NCBI GenBank assembly: GCA_030744755.1 | Contig: JASLPY010000008.1 | Span: forward strand, 49,932-113,931 | Direction: 5' to 3' | Source of the DNA: Kiritimatiellia bacterium | GTDB taxonomy: Bacteria; Verrucomicrobiota; Kiritimatiellia; UBA8416; JADHWI01 | Length of the DNA: 64,000 nucleotides | Shown here: piece after piece, positions 7,987 to 15,955 of the stretch | Layout: each line of letters opens with the position of its first letter | How positions within the stretch are numbered: the first letter of the stretch is position 1 | The notes under the pieces: generated by a model | The model's database searches: none | Told to the model about the DNA's origin: nothing | The model's input: the letters and a program-made list of their open reading frames with translations, nothing else | Position numbers and translations under genes: made by a program

Positions 7987-9231
7987 TTACTTCTTCCGCC
8001 CCTTCACCCTGATCAGTTCGCCGCCGGCGGTACGTAGATCAAACGAGAGTTTGTGACCGCTCTTCTTAAGCTCTTTCCAGTTCCCCGTCTCCCTGTCGAA
8101 TATCTCGGCGGATGCTTTCTTGCACTTCTCCGGATCCAGAGCCAAGACCATTTCCTGCGGGGCATACGCGTTATGGTTGGCAACGTAGACTGCGTCATCG
8201 GGACCGTTGTCGTATTTGAAGAAGCCCAGCACAGCTTCGCCCCGCTCAACCTGGAGCCAATGTTCCTTTGGGAATCCAGGTAGACCCCACGGCTGGCCCT
8301 TCTCCTTATCCTTGTTGCTCTCCGATTTAACGGTAGGAGTGGAGTATACTTCTGAGGGACGCCCGATCTTTCCAATCTCGGGATAGAGCTTATGCATCTC
8401 CTGCCCGATTTTGACAAGATGGAAGAAACGGTGCTTCGGGTCGATGTTCCCCTTTTCGTCAAACGGACCGCCGATAAACCAGATGACCACTTTCAGTCCG
8501 TACGCGATCGAGGTGTTCAACGTGTAAGAGTTCATGTTGTAATTGCTGCCAAGCATCCAGCGGCCCGTGTATCCGTTCTGGCTCTTGACGTGTCCCTGGT
8601 ACCAGCGCAGGTCGGCGAAGTGCCAGAGGAAGCCCCTCTGCCAATGGTAATCGTAGTAGGCATGAACACCTGGTTTCGATTTGGGCGCATTGGCGTAGTT
8701 CACCCTGTACGTTCCCATCCACACCGGGTGTGTCGGATCCCATTCTTTCAGCATAAGGATATAGTCGTCTATGCTCTTGCCGTCAGGATATCCGAAGAAC
8801 GCCATCTTCTCGTTCCAGATGTTATATCCCCATATAGCATCCTCACCGCGTGACTTCTCGCAGATGGCTTTAACTGCCGCGCGTTGTTCTTCATTCCGGC
8901 GTATATCCGTCTCGGCACCCTCATGCCACGCGAGAACGTCCACCATCATCCGTATTCCGTGTTTCTTGCAGAGCGGGATACGCCAGTCCTTGTAGACGCA
9001 GTAGATGGTGTTGAAACCGGCCTTCTTCATGTTAACCAGCAGGTTCTCGAAAACCGCCGGGTCCGTAGGAAACTTGCATGCCTCGCCATACCCGTTGTTC
9101 AGGGTAAAAGCAAAGTCACCCGGTGGCGGCGGTGCCTTGGTTTCAGGGAGCTTCTTCTCCTCTGCCATGGACGGGTTGAAACACAGCAGCGCGAGCAAGA
9201 CCCATCTGCATGTGTGTATGATCGGCCTCAT
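7987..9231 (-). CDS. Exported glycoside hydrolase-like protein (clan GH-A type TIM barrel)
   Basis: Begins with a signal peptide (MRPIIHTCRWVLLALLCFNPSMAEE), so it acts outside the cytoplasm. The body resembles a (beta/alpha)8 glycosidase: a repeated pattern of ENLLVNMKKAGFNTIYC, GIRMMVDVLAW, then DAIWGYNIWNEKM. The Asn-Glu pair there matches the acid/base of clan GH-A. A C-terminal beta-sandwich-like stretch follows (AVLGFFKYDNGPDDAVYVANHN). The nucleophile glutamate is not certain from sequence alone. About 415 residues. The ATG at 9231 is used; an upstream TTG at 9243 is less likely. It is the last gene of a minus-strand run with ThuA-DUF1080, Gfo/Idh/MocA and HEAT genes, suggesting a role in extracellular glycan breakdown. 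Confidence 0.7.
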   Translation of the reverse strand: MRPIIHTCRWVLLALLCFNPSMAEEKKLPETKAPPPPGDFAFTLNNGYGEACKFPTDPAVFENLLVNMKKAGFNTIYCVYKDWRIPLCKKHGIRMMVDVLAWHEGAETDIRRNEEQRAAVKAICEKSRGEDAIWGYNIWNEKMAFFGYPDGKSIDDYILMLKEWDPTHPVWMGTYRVNYANAPKSKPGVHAYYDYHWQRGFLWHFADLRWYQGHVKSQNGYTGRWMLGSNYNMNSYTLNTSIAYGLKVVIWFIGGPFDEKGNIDPKHRFFHLVKIGQEMHKLYPEIGKIGRPSEVYSTPTVKSESNKDKEKGQPWGLPGFPKEHWLQVERGEAVLGFFKYDNGPDDAVYVANHNAYAPQEMVLALDPEKCKKASAEIFDRETGNWKELKKSGHKLSFDLRTAGGELIRVKGRKK

Positions 9232-9254
9232 CGTGACATCCAATCTCTATTGTT

Positions 9255-9311
9255 CCACCTCGTAGCGGTGGACCTACTCCTTTTCTCAGTACGTCCACCG
9301 CTACGAGGTGG
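9255..9311. repeat. Intergenic palindrome with 19-bp arms
   Basis: CCACCTCGTAGCGGTGGAC (9255-9273) is a perfect inverted match of GTCCACCGCTACGAGGTGG (9293-9311), with a 19-base loop. Each arm also holds a smaller hairpin (CCAC...GTGG). It lies in the gap upstream of the glycosidase-like gene. Confidence 0.85.
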
Positions 9312-9382
9312 ACGCCGGCCAAGGGAGCCTTCCAATTCTTGCACCATCCTCGTGCTGACCCTAAGCTTCGGAGAAGCTGAGG

Positions 9383-10873
9383 CTACTCTTCAGCGCCTTC
9401 CAGCTTCCTCACGTAGATGTTCTTCCACTCGAGCGGGTCGCCGTGCTTCTGCAGGGCAATGGGGCCCGACTCCGGAATGCCCTTGAGCTGTTGTTGGGTG
9501 AACACTTCCACACCGTTGAGCTCGAGCGTGAGCAGATCGCCTTTCATCGTGGCCAGGAACGTGTTCCATTCCCCGACCGGCTTGTCTTCATTGGATTTCG
9601 GGTCAGCTCTGTAGCCCCACAACTGACCAGATCCCTGGTCCCAACACCAGATGTTCATCTGCCCCTTACCCGTGCCTCGCAGGAAGACACCGCTGTCTGA
9701 TACGCGGGGCATTCGCCAGTCGACGCGAAGCTGGAAGTCTGCGAATTCCTCCCTGGTCCAAAGCGATCCGGCGCGGCCGTCGTAGCGTATCAGCCCGTTG
9801 TCGACAATCCAGTGCTTCTTCTGGCCTTCGTCCACTTTGAAGGCATCCAGGTTGTTGCCGTCAAACAACGCCGTCCAACCTTTCATGGTTCCGCCACTGC
9901 CCGTCTTTGCCGCCGGCACTGTACCCGGTGCGGTGTTGGCTGCAAGGTCGCCGGTTGCAAACTGAATTCCCGCCAGCAGATGCGCCAGGAAAGGCTGGTT
10001 CAGGTACATGTCCGGTTCGTGGCCCAACGCGGTATAGAACACGCGGCCGTTCTCGTGCTTCCTGACCCAGCTCAAAGGGTAATCACCGTCCGCCCGATCG
10101 GCCCACATGCTCTCGGGAGCTTTCGCGGTATCGACGCTTAGCAGGATGTGCGCTGTTGCACGCGGTGAGACTCCATCGAACATGTAGATGTCATCTTTGA
10201 CAGTGAAATCCTTGCCTCCGAACGCCGCGGTAAGCGGCGACTTGGGATCGTCGATCTTGATTGGTACTTCGTGGAAAGCCTGCCAGGCCTGCCCTGCGTA
10301 CGTTCCACCAAGTATCTGGTTGTACTCGGACCAATCCAGGGCCTCTGCCGATGCCACATGAATGCCGATCAATCCGCCGCCGCCCTTCACATAGTCGGAT
10401 AAGGCCTTCTGTTCAAGGGCTTGCGGGTTCGGTTCCTGGGCGGTGAAATCGCGTCGCGGTTGAAAGAGCTTGCCTCCCAGGTACACGTTGGCCAACACGA
10501 TAGCATCGTACTGGGTCAGGTCCTTCTTGAAGACTCCGGGGTTTGCCGATATTACCGCTTCGAATGCGCCCGTCTTCTCGCCCATCAGTGCCACGGACTT
10601 TGCCGCATACGGCGACGACTTGTGAGGAACCGGCTTCTGAGCCTTCTGGGAAGCCATGCGGTCGAAGTCCTTCTTCGACTCCGTGAACACAAGCACCTTT
10701 CGCGGCTTGGCAGGCTTGGCGAGAGCCTTTGCGGGTAGGGCGGCCTCGATCTTTTGCAACGCTTCCTGCCCAAGCAGTTCATCCCACTCGTCGACTGCCC
10801 GCGCAGTTGTTGAGCAGAACAGAACCGCTGCCACGACTAGGCATCCGCCTACCAGTTGTCTGAATCCGTACAT
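9383..10873 (-). CDS. Exported ThuA-like plus DUF1080 (3-keto-disaccharide hydrolase-like) fusion
   Basis: Signal peptide (LVVAAVLFCSTTARA), then a ThuA-like class I amidotransferase-fold domain at about residues 55-305 (KVLVFTESKKDFDRM, GGGGLIGIHVASAEALDW, GRVFYTALGHEPDMY), then a DUF1080/PF06439-type lectin-like domain at about 330-490 (GWTALFDGNNLDAFKV, DFQLRVDWRMPRVSDSGVFL, WNTFLATMKGDLLTLELNGV). DUF1080 proteins are linked to 3-keto-glycoside hydrolysis, and ThuA to disaccharide utilisation. The neighbouring Gfo/Idh/MocA oxidoreductase would make such 3-keto sugars, so the pair fits an oxidise-then-cleave route outside the cytoplasm. Function is inferred from family and context. Confidence 0.88.
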   Translation of the reverse strand: MYGFRQLVGGCLVVAAVLFCSTTARAVDEWDELLGQEALQKIEAALPAKALAKPAKPRKVLVFTESKKDFDRMASQKAQKPVPHKSSPYAAKSVALMGEKTGAFEAVISANPGVFKKDLTQYDAIVLANVYLGGKLFQPRRDFTAQEPNPQALEQKALSDYVKGGGGLIGIHVASAEALDWSEYNQILGGTYAGQAWQAFHEVPIKIDDPKSPLTAAFGGKDFTVKDDIYMFDGVSPRATAHILLSVDTAKAPESMWADRADGDYPLSWVRKHENGRVFYTALGHEPDMYLNQPFLAHLLAGIQFATGDLAANTAPGTVPAAKTGSGGTMKGWTALFDGNNLDAFKVDEGQKKHWIVDNGLIRYDGRAGSLWTREEFADFQLRVDWRMPRVSDSGVFLRGTGKGQMNIWCWDQGSGQLWGYRADPKSNEDKPVGEWNTFLATMKGDLLTLELNGVEVFTQQQLKGIPESGPIALQKHGDPLEWKNIYVRKLEGAEE

Positions 10874-10967
10874 GTTGCTGCCTCCCTGTTCGAATTACCG
10901 AGTACGTTTTCTGCCAGGGAGAAAGTAGATGGCGAATTCTCCCCGTGACAGAGACTAAACAGAGTTA

Positions 10968-12239
10968 CTAGAGATGCCATTCGCCGCGCATCGGAATATT
11001 GACAAGCCGGCTTGCCTCCTCGTCGCCAACGATCTTTTCCTCCACCGGATCCCAGTGAATCTGTCTGCCGAGGCGAATCGCAATATTGGCCAGGTTAAGC
11101 GCGGTCGAAGCGCGGTGGGACGATTCGGCATGGCCACCGGCCTGCTGCCGGGTGCGGATGGCTTCCTCGAACTTGACAAGGGCGGGTGGGTCCGGCATGG
11201 CATCAAGTTTCGCCTTGTCTTCCGGGCCCAGGTCTTTCGGGTCCAGCTTGCGCGAACCCTTGATATTGACGCTCTTGGCGCCCTTGTTGCCAACGACCAC
11301 TTTGAACCCGTCCGCGTAGGTCAGGACTGCAGAGTCATATTTGCCAACCACGTCCGGATGCTGCGGCCATGATCCGACGGGTTCGACCTTGACCGGCCCG
11401 GTTTCGTCTTTCGCGAACTGGTACTGTACGGGATCAAAACTGTGGAACCCGAAATTGGTCAGGTCACCGCCTTCGTAGTCCCAGTAGAACCGGTTGCTGT
11501 AATGAACGCGCTTCCCGTTGTAAGGCTTGTAGGGTGCGGGCCCGAGCCACAGGTCGTAATCCAGGCTTTCTGGAATCTTCTGCCCCGGTAATGCTGGATT
11601 GCCCGTGCGGTTCTTAGCCCCCGCGTGTGCGACCACACCCTTCATATCCTTGAGCAATCCGCTTGCACACAGTTTGTGCATACTGCGGTTTACGCTGAAA
11701 CGCTTGAACGTGCCGATCTGGAAGACCACGCCGTACCGCCGTACCGCTTCCACAACCGGCCGACCCTCAGCGATGAACTTCGTGAACGGTTTCTCGCAGA
11801 AGATGTCCTTTCCCGCCTGGGCGGCCGCAATGCATGGGATTGCATGCCAGTGCGGTGGCGTTGAAATGCACACGCAATCGATGTCCTTCTGGTCAAGCAG
11901 CTCCCGGAAATCCCGGTAGCGGGTAACGCCGTCCGCCTCCTTTGCCATGTGGGAGGCATCGACGTCGCAAACCGCGATCTTACGGAACGCCTTATTACCC
12001 CGGAGTCCTGCATCCTTACGGCTCCCGTTCCCGATCACGCCGTAGGTAATCGTGTTGCTGGGGGCAGGCTTGTCCGGGGATTGCCCCAGAACATGGGACG
12101 GGACGATAGTGAACACTGTGGCGGCCGACGATGCGCCCAGGAATCTCCGGCGGGATACGGAGAACCCGGCGGAGGCTTTTGTCTTGTCACTTTCAATGGA
12201 CATGTCTCTTTCCCTTGAAGTTGGCTTCTCTGTCTTCAT
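10968..12239 (-). CDS. TAT-exported Gfo/Idh/MocA family oxidoreductase
   Basis: NAD(P)-dependent sugar or inositol dehydrogenase family. A twin-arginine signal (SVSRRRFLGASSAATVF) precedes a Rossmann domain starting ITYGVIGNGSRKDAG, with DVDASH after the second strand, ISTPPHWHA, and the family CEKPF motif. The C-terminal alpha/beta domain includes WDYEGGDLTNFGFHSFDPVQY. Export through TAT implies folding with cofactor before secretion, as in PVC bacteria that hold many such proteins. Its start overlaps the stop of the upstream HEAT gene by four bases. An alternative start at the MSIESDK methionine would shorten it by 12 residues and keep the TAT motif. Confidence 0.9.
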   Translation of the reverse strand: MKTEKPTSRERDMSIESDKTKASAGFSVSRRRFLGASSAATVFTIVPSHVLGQSPDKPAPSNTITYGVIGNGSRKDAGLRGNKAFRKIAVCDVDASHMAKEADGVTRYRDFRELLDQKDIDCVCISTPPHWHAIPCIAAAQAGKDIFCEKPFTKFIAEGRPVVEAVRRYGVVFQIGTFKRFSVNRSMHKLCASGLLKDMKGVVAHAGAKNRTGNPALPGQKIPESLDYDLWLGPAPYKPYNGKRVHYSNRFYWDYEGGDLTNFGFHSFDPVQYQFAKDETGPVKVEPVGSWPQHPDVVGKYDSAVLTYADGFKVVVGNKGAKSVNIKGSRKLDPKDLGPEDKAKLDAMPDPPALVKFEEAIRTRQQAGGHAESSHRASTALNLANIAIRLGRQIHWDPVEEKIVGDEEASRLVNIPMRGEWHL

Positions 12240-13297
12240 CTTGAACCCTCCTGTGCGCCGGCGACAAGGGATTGCGCTTTCTGACGAACGGATTCCTCGT
12301 TAGTCGCGTCGAGAACTTTCTTCAACAGCCTGCCGGATTCGGCGGCGTGATCTTTCCTTATCACGGCGGCCAGGTCCACGGCTGTCCATGCCGAATGATG
12401 GCGCAGTTTGAGATCTTTCGAATCCATCGCTTCGAGCAGTGCGCCGGAAGCCTTGACTCCCGCGACATCCGCCAGGGCAGCCAGAACGGCCAGTCGCTCA
12501 TGGACTTCGCCCTTGTCACGCAGTTTGGCCAGCAGGCTCCGACAGATCTTCTCGCCGTCAGCTCGGTCACCGGATTCGGCAAGTTCCCGTGCAATCCGTA
12601 GACAGGCGTCAAGCGCCTGGCCCTGCTCGTAGGTGGATTCTGAGTCCAGGGCCTTCATAATCGGCTCGACCGACGCTTTGTCTCCCATGTTACCCAGCGC
12701 GTACCAGGCGCAGAACCGCAGTCCGGCGTCCGAGGCGGTAATGTCGTTTCTGACCTCGGCGGCAGCGGTTGATTCCGAAAACGTTCCCAGTGCCTTGGTG
12801 AGCGCCACTCGCGCTTCACCCTTGGCGGCGGGAAGAGCCTTCTTCATTTCGCCGACGGCGACAGCTGACCCGGTGGCGGATAGCGCCTGTGTAGCGGGTC
12901 CACAGAGCGTGTTGCTCTTAAGAAGCGCTGCAAGCGCGGGTACTTCCGGGTCGCCACCGCAGAACTGAAGCTGCCGGCAAATGAATGCCTTGAGGGCGTC
13001 TGAGTGCTGCCCTGCGAGCTCCTCTGCAAGGGCCTGGGCAACGAGTTTACGTTCCTTATCGGCCTCGGGGCGGGATGCATGATGAACGAGGCCGTGGACG
13101 GCGTACTTCGGCTGGACTCCGGCGAGGTCGCCGAAGTTCTGTCCGGAGGCCGCGATGAGCCGGCGGATTCCCGGTTTTCCTGTCTTGAGGATCCCTTCCA
13201 GTACCGCTACTGCGGTAGCGTAGTCGCCGGCGGGAAGCTTGTCTACAAGTTCACCCAGCGGAGGGGGCAAGTTCGTTGATTGAGTGGATTCAGGCAT
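12236..13297 (-). CDS. HEAT-repeat protein
   Basis: About 350 residues of helical repeats recognisable as HEAT/PBS-like units: ALTKALGTFSESTAAAEVR, RFCAWYALGNMGDKASVEPI, RLAVLAALADVAGVKASGAL, LRHHSAWTAVDLAAVI. No signal peptide is visible with the chosen start (ATG 13297, MPESTQSTNLPPP). A longer frame to 13375 begins in non-typical sequence and is less likely. The stop overlaps the Gfo/Idh/MocA gene by four bases, so it heads the operon. It probably works as a binding scaffold for its partners; no enzymatic role can be assigned. In many PVC genomes HEAT modules sit next to sugar-oxidoreductase and ThuA genes (recollection). Confidence 0.75.
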   Translation of the reverse strand: MPESTQSTNLPPPLGELVDKLPAGDYATAVAVLEGILKTGKPGIRRLIAASGQNFGDLAGVQPKYAVHGLVHHASRPEADKERKLVAQALAEELAGQHSDALKAFICRQLQFCGGDPEVPALAALLKSNTLCGPATQALSATGSAVAVGEMKKALPAAKGEARVALTKALGTFSESTAAAEVRNDITASDAGLRFCAWYALGNMGDKASVEPIMKALDSESTYEQGQALDACLRIARELAESGDRADGEKICRSLLAKLRDKGEVHERLAVLAALADVAGVKASGALLEAMDSKDLKLRHHSAWTAVDLAAVIRKDHAAESGRLLKKVLDATNEESVRQKAQSLVAGAQEGSR

Positions 13298-13466
13298 AGG
13301 ACTGTCTCGGTTGAGTTCTGTTACATATGCCGCCGTCCTGAACGGGCACGCGCCCGCCAATAGCGGCATGAACATGAAGAGATGCGTTCATCACGTGAAG
13401 GGTAGCTTACGGGGCCTGATAAGGCAAGAGAGAGGCATCACTCAGGATTCTGCGATGTGGAGTTTC

Positions 13467-13770
13467 TTGACAGGATCTACAGAATCTACAGGATGGGAGG
13501 TGTCATGAACTTGGCGCTGGTTTCAGATGCGCTATAGTTCACCTTTCTTATGGCATCTTTGCGCGAAACCAGCACCAAGTTCCTGCCACGGCTGGCAATG
13601 GATAGGAGAAGAGCAGGGCATTTCCTTCCCCATCCATAGCAAACCGTGGCAGGAATTTGATGGTGATTCCTGCAAGTAACCGTGAGAATTGGGTAAATGC
13701 AAAATGCAATGGGAACCACCATCAGATTCATGCCACAATCCCATCCTGTAGATTCTGTAGATCCTGTCAA
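13467..13770. mobile_element. 304-bp foldback MITE-like element with 32-bp perfect terminal inverted repeats
   Basis: The ends are exact inverted copies: TTGACAGGATCTACAGAATC plus 12 more bases at 13467-13498, and its complement at 13739-13770. The match continues outward with one mismatch (GAGTTTC/GAAAAAC side). Inside lie three further stem-loops in series: CTTGGCGCTGGTTTC with GAAACCAGCACCAAG (13510-13579), TTCCTGCCACGG with CCGTGGCAGGAA (13580-13655), and GATGGTGATTCC with GGAACCACCATC (about 13658-13725). No transposase is encoded, so it would be moved in trans. It lies in the 750-base gap between two divergent genes. Confidence 0.85.
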
Positions 13771-14036
13771 AAAACTCTCTATCTATATGACTTCTCTGGT
13801 TTTCGCATACCTAAACCACCGTTTTTCGTGGGGGCAGTGTTTAGGAATCTCTGTATTCCTTCCGTCTGCCTACTGACCCCTGTTTCCCTTTCTGGAGTAA
13901 GAAGAATCTTCGAACTCAGTTTCGGCCAGCTATCATTGGGCGGAATTACAGCGCAGATAGCTCATCACTCCGATCAACATACGCTTGTCCCATTGGCCCT
14001 GTTGCCGGTATCGTTGGGGCTCTAACGTGGATAGTG

Positions 14037-14044
14037 AAAGGAGG
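14037..14044 (+). promoter_or_regulatory. Strong Shine-Dalgarno site deciding a GTG start
   Basis: AAAGGAGG ends six bases before the GTG at 14051 and fixes that codon as the start of the isomerase-like gene, in preference to the ATG at 13985 or GTG at 14027. Confidence 0.75.
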
Positions 14045-14050
14045 CCGGTT

Positions 14051-14953
14051 GTGGACAGAGTACTGGGACGACGGGATTTTCTTGCCATCGCGACGGGTAG
14101 TGCGTTGGCGGTTGGAAATGCGGGTGCGATTGAAGCAATAGTGCGCAACGGTCGGCAAAGAATGCGGCTGTCTTTGGCCGCCTATTCATTCCGAAAGTAC
14201 CTCCAGGCCAGGGAAGGGACAGAGGGACGCATTGATCTTCCGGGCTTCATCGATTATGCCGCCACACTTGACCTGGATGCGGTAGAACTGACTGCGTACT
14301 ATTTCCCTAAGGTGCCGGCCGCCGACTACCTCGCCGCATTGAAGCGGCGCTGTCATCTTGCAGGACTGGATATTTCCGGAGGCGCCATCGGCAACAACTT
14401 TACGGTCGAGCCCGGCCCCGCACTTGAGAAGCAGCACAAATACGTGCGTGCATGGATTGATCATTACGCTGCACTTGGCGCGCCTGTCATTCGGGTGTTC
14501 GCTGGACGTCCACCCAAAGGTGTGAGCGAAGAAGAGGGGGTTGCTCGCGCCGTCAAGAACCTGCGAATTGCCTGCGAGTACGCGGGACAGAAAGGTGTAA
14601 TGCTCGCAATCGAAAACCACGATTACCTCGTAGAACTCGATCGCCTGGTGAAGGTTGTACAGCAGGTCGACTCGCCCTGGTTCGGCGTCAACTTCGATTC
14701 GGGCAACGTGCGCGCCGCCGATCCCTACGAAGCCCTGAAGCTCATTGCGCCCTACGCCGTGAACGCTCAGATCAAGGTCGATATACCAAGGCAAGGTGGA
14801 AACGGGAGGGAAGCGACGGACCTGCCGCGTATAATCGGTATTCTGCGCGATGCCGGCTACAGCGGATACATCGTTCTCGAATATGAAGCGAAGGAAGACC
14901 CGTATAAAGCCGTGCCGGGGTACCTGGCAAAGCTGCGCGAAGCGATCGGTTAG
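14051..14953 (+). CDS. Exported sugar-phosphate isomerase/epimerase-like protein (xylose-isomerase-like TIM barrel)
   Basis: A 300-residue protein with an N-terminal TAT-like signal (LGRRDFLAIATGSALAVGNAGA) and an AP-endonuclease-2/xylose-isomerase-like TIM barrel: LAAYSFRKYL, DYAATLDLDAVELTAYYF, APVIRVFAGRPP, GVMLAIENHD, FGVNFDSGN, INAQIKVDI-like strand, and GYIVLEYEAKEDP near the C-terminus. The Glu in IENH, Asp in NFDSGN and Glu in VLEYE are the likely metal ligands. Members of this superfamily isomerise or epimerise sugars, inosose and keto-acids. The gene stands alone on the plus strand beside the foldback element. Start set by AAAGGAGG before GTG 14051. Confidence 0.85.
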   Translation: MDRVLGRRDFLAIATGSALAVGNAGAIEAIVRNGRQRMRLSLAAYSFRKYLQAREGTEGRIDLPGFIDYAATLDLDAVELTAYYFPKVPAADYLAALKRRCHLAGLDISGGAIGNNFTVEPGPALEKQHKYVRAWIDHYAALGAPVIRVFAGRPPKGVSEEEGVARAVKNLRIACEYAGQKGVMLAIENHDYLVELDRLVKVVQQVDSPWFGVNFDSGNVRAADPYEALKLIAPYAVNAQIKVDIPRQGGNGREATDLPRIIGILRDAGYSGYIVLEYEAKEDPYKAVPGYLAKLREAIG

Positions 14954-15141
14954 TGGCGACGGCGCTTTTCGTGTCTTTTCGCGCGTGTCCCATCCGGATC
15001 TTCTTTCCCGTCCGGAATACCGTTGCCATCTGAATCTTGTCGTGACGGCGATGTCTTACATATCCGTTCATACTCTTCTGTCAGGCCATCACCATCCGCG
15101 TCGGCTGTAAGCCGTACGCAGCAGCGCTTGGTTCGGCCCCT
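14950..15141 (-). pseudogene. Relic of a calcium-binding thrombospondin-type-3-like repeat tail
   Basis: The minus-strand frame reads LTADADGDGLTEEYERIC, then about ten residues later DSDGNGIPDGKEDPDGT, and ends in a basic stretch at a TAA (14950-14952). The DxDGDG...E and DxDGxGxxDG patterns are typical of TSP3/EF-like repeats at the C-termini of large surface proteins. The frame is open only from just after the stop at 15142-15144, has no start codon and is isolated, so it is probably the end of a lost gene. It overlaps the last bases of the isomerase gene. Confidence 0.4.
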
Positions 15142-15291
15142 CTATGATGCCCATTTGAGCTCTAGTTTCCTATGGTGCAGGGCACAATCCCTCAGGTAGA
15201 GGTTTATGAGGCTTTGGTAGGGCATGCCGAGTTCCTCGGCCAGCGCCTTGAAGTATGCAACCGTCGGCTTGTCTATTCTCATAGTGACGTC
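15142..15291 (-). pseudogene. Fragment of a BrnA/CopG-like antitoxin
   Basis: Reads VTMRIDKPTVAYFKALAEELG, then MPYQSLINLYLRDC, ending KLELKWAS. This is the ribbon-helix-helix end of BrnA-type antitoxins that follow BrnT toxins (VTIRLD...FK.LAEE.G.PYQ.LIN.YLRDC). The expected N-terminal 30-40 residues are missing: upstream the frame runs into a palindrome and hicB sequence in a different frame. A longer open frame to 15393 exists but its first half overlaps hicB. No brnT is seen. It may still be translated from an internal ATG (MRIDKPT). Confidence 0.6.
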
Positions 15292-15296
15292 GCGGG

Positions 15297-15695
15297 TCAG
15301 CGTTTTCTGGAAGGGCGCGCCCTTCCAGAAAGACGTTGCACCCGCTTGTTCTCTCCGTACTGTGCTCTCTCCTCGCGCAGCAAATGCAAGCAATGTTCGT
15401 TGAGACTTTCGCCGTGCCGCATTGCGCCAATGGCGAGGGATCTGTGCAAATCCTTGCCGACGCGAACGACGAACTTACCGGAGTATTCCTTTCCCGCGGT
15501 TGCTTCAGGAAGTGGTTCTCCGTCCTGTTCGTAAATATCGATCCACTCTTCGGTCGCTTGACAGAGTTCTTTGTACACCCTGGCCTCGTTATCTCCGTGG
15601 ATACCACCGAGCATAAGACCGGGACACGTGCCGACATAGCACTGATCTTCTTCCGACCATTCAACAATCTTGACGTATCGATCACTCTTTTTCAT
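15297..15695 (-). CDS. hicB: HicB family antitoxin
   Basis: Antitoxin that binds and neutralises HicA and represses its own operon. The N-terminal partly degraded RNase-H-like HicB domain is clear (RYVKIVEWSEEDQCYVGTCP, then GLMLGGIHGDNEARVYKEL). A DNA-binding segment follows (SGKFVVRVGKDLHRSLAIGA, SLNEHCLHLL), of the ribbon-helix-helix type. The last dozen residues (SGRARPSRKR) are encoded by a 26-bp perfect palindrome (15305-15330), so the C-terminus has probably been altered by an insertion or junction. The start overlaps the hicA stop by four bases, with hicA first, the usual order. Confidence 0.88.
   Translation of the reverse strand: MKKSDRYVKIVEWSEEDQCYVGTCPGLMLGGIHGDNEARVYKELCQATEEWIDIYEQDGEPLPEATAGKEYSGKFVVRVGKDLHRSLAIGAMRHGESLNEHCLHLLREERAQYGENKRVQRLSGRARPSRKR
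15305..15330. repeat. 26-bp perfect palindrome at the hicB 3' end
   Basis: TTCTGGAAGGGCG followed directly by its complement CGCCCTTCCAGAA, with no loop. It separates hicB from the BrnA-like fragment and may mark the junction of two toxin-antitoxin loci. Confidence 0.85.
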
Positions 15696-15886
15696 TCCGT
15701 CACCTCGTGAATCGCCTTCTCAACATCACGTTCCTGATACCGCTTTGCGTCGTGCGAAGCATTCCCACTGAGAGTTATCTTCGTTCCCTGGGAATGCGTG
15801 AAATTGCGGTGACTCCCTTTGCCACCACGATCCACAAACCCAGCCCTCTTCAGGTCACGAATCAGCTCTCTGATCTTCTTTGGCAT
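15692..15886 (-). CDS. hicA: HicA family mRNA interferase toxin
   Basis: A 64-residue toxin of the HicA dsRBD-like fold that cleaves mRNA on ribosomes. Typical features: KKIRELIRDLKRAGFVDRGG, then GSHRNFTH, which carries the catalytic histidine in the GSH motif, then a KITLSGN strand. The length is normal. It is the first gene of the hicAB operon and overlaps hicB by four bases. A palindrome (15893-15913) just upstream is a good operator candidate for HicB autoregulation. The catalytic His is intact, so the toxin should be active. Confidence 0.92.
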   Translation of the reverse strand: MPKKIRELIRDLKRAGFVDRGGKGSHRNFTHSQGTKITLSGNASHDAKRYQERDVEKAIHEVTE

Positions 15887-15892
15887 GGCAGT

Positions 15893-15913
15893 ATAGTACT
15901 ACAGTGATACTAT
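15893..15913. promoter_or_regulatory. Candidate hicAB operator
   Basis: ATAGTA and TACTAT form perfect 6-bp arms around CTACAGTGA, seven bases upstream of the hicA start. Position and symmetry fit a HicB binding site; promoter hexamers are not clear. Confidence 0.45.
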
Positions 15914-15955
15914 GCATGTCAACGCTAGAAAGCGATCGTCCTTCTGGAGAGAACG

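Noticed and set aside
13486..13770. Open frames of 94 and 70 residues inside the foldback element
   Set aside because: They follow the palindromic structure, lack ribosome binding sites and have no protein-like features.
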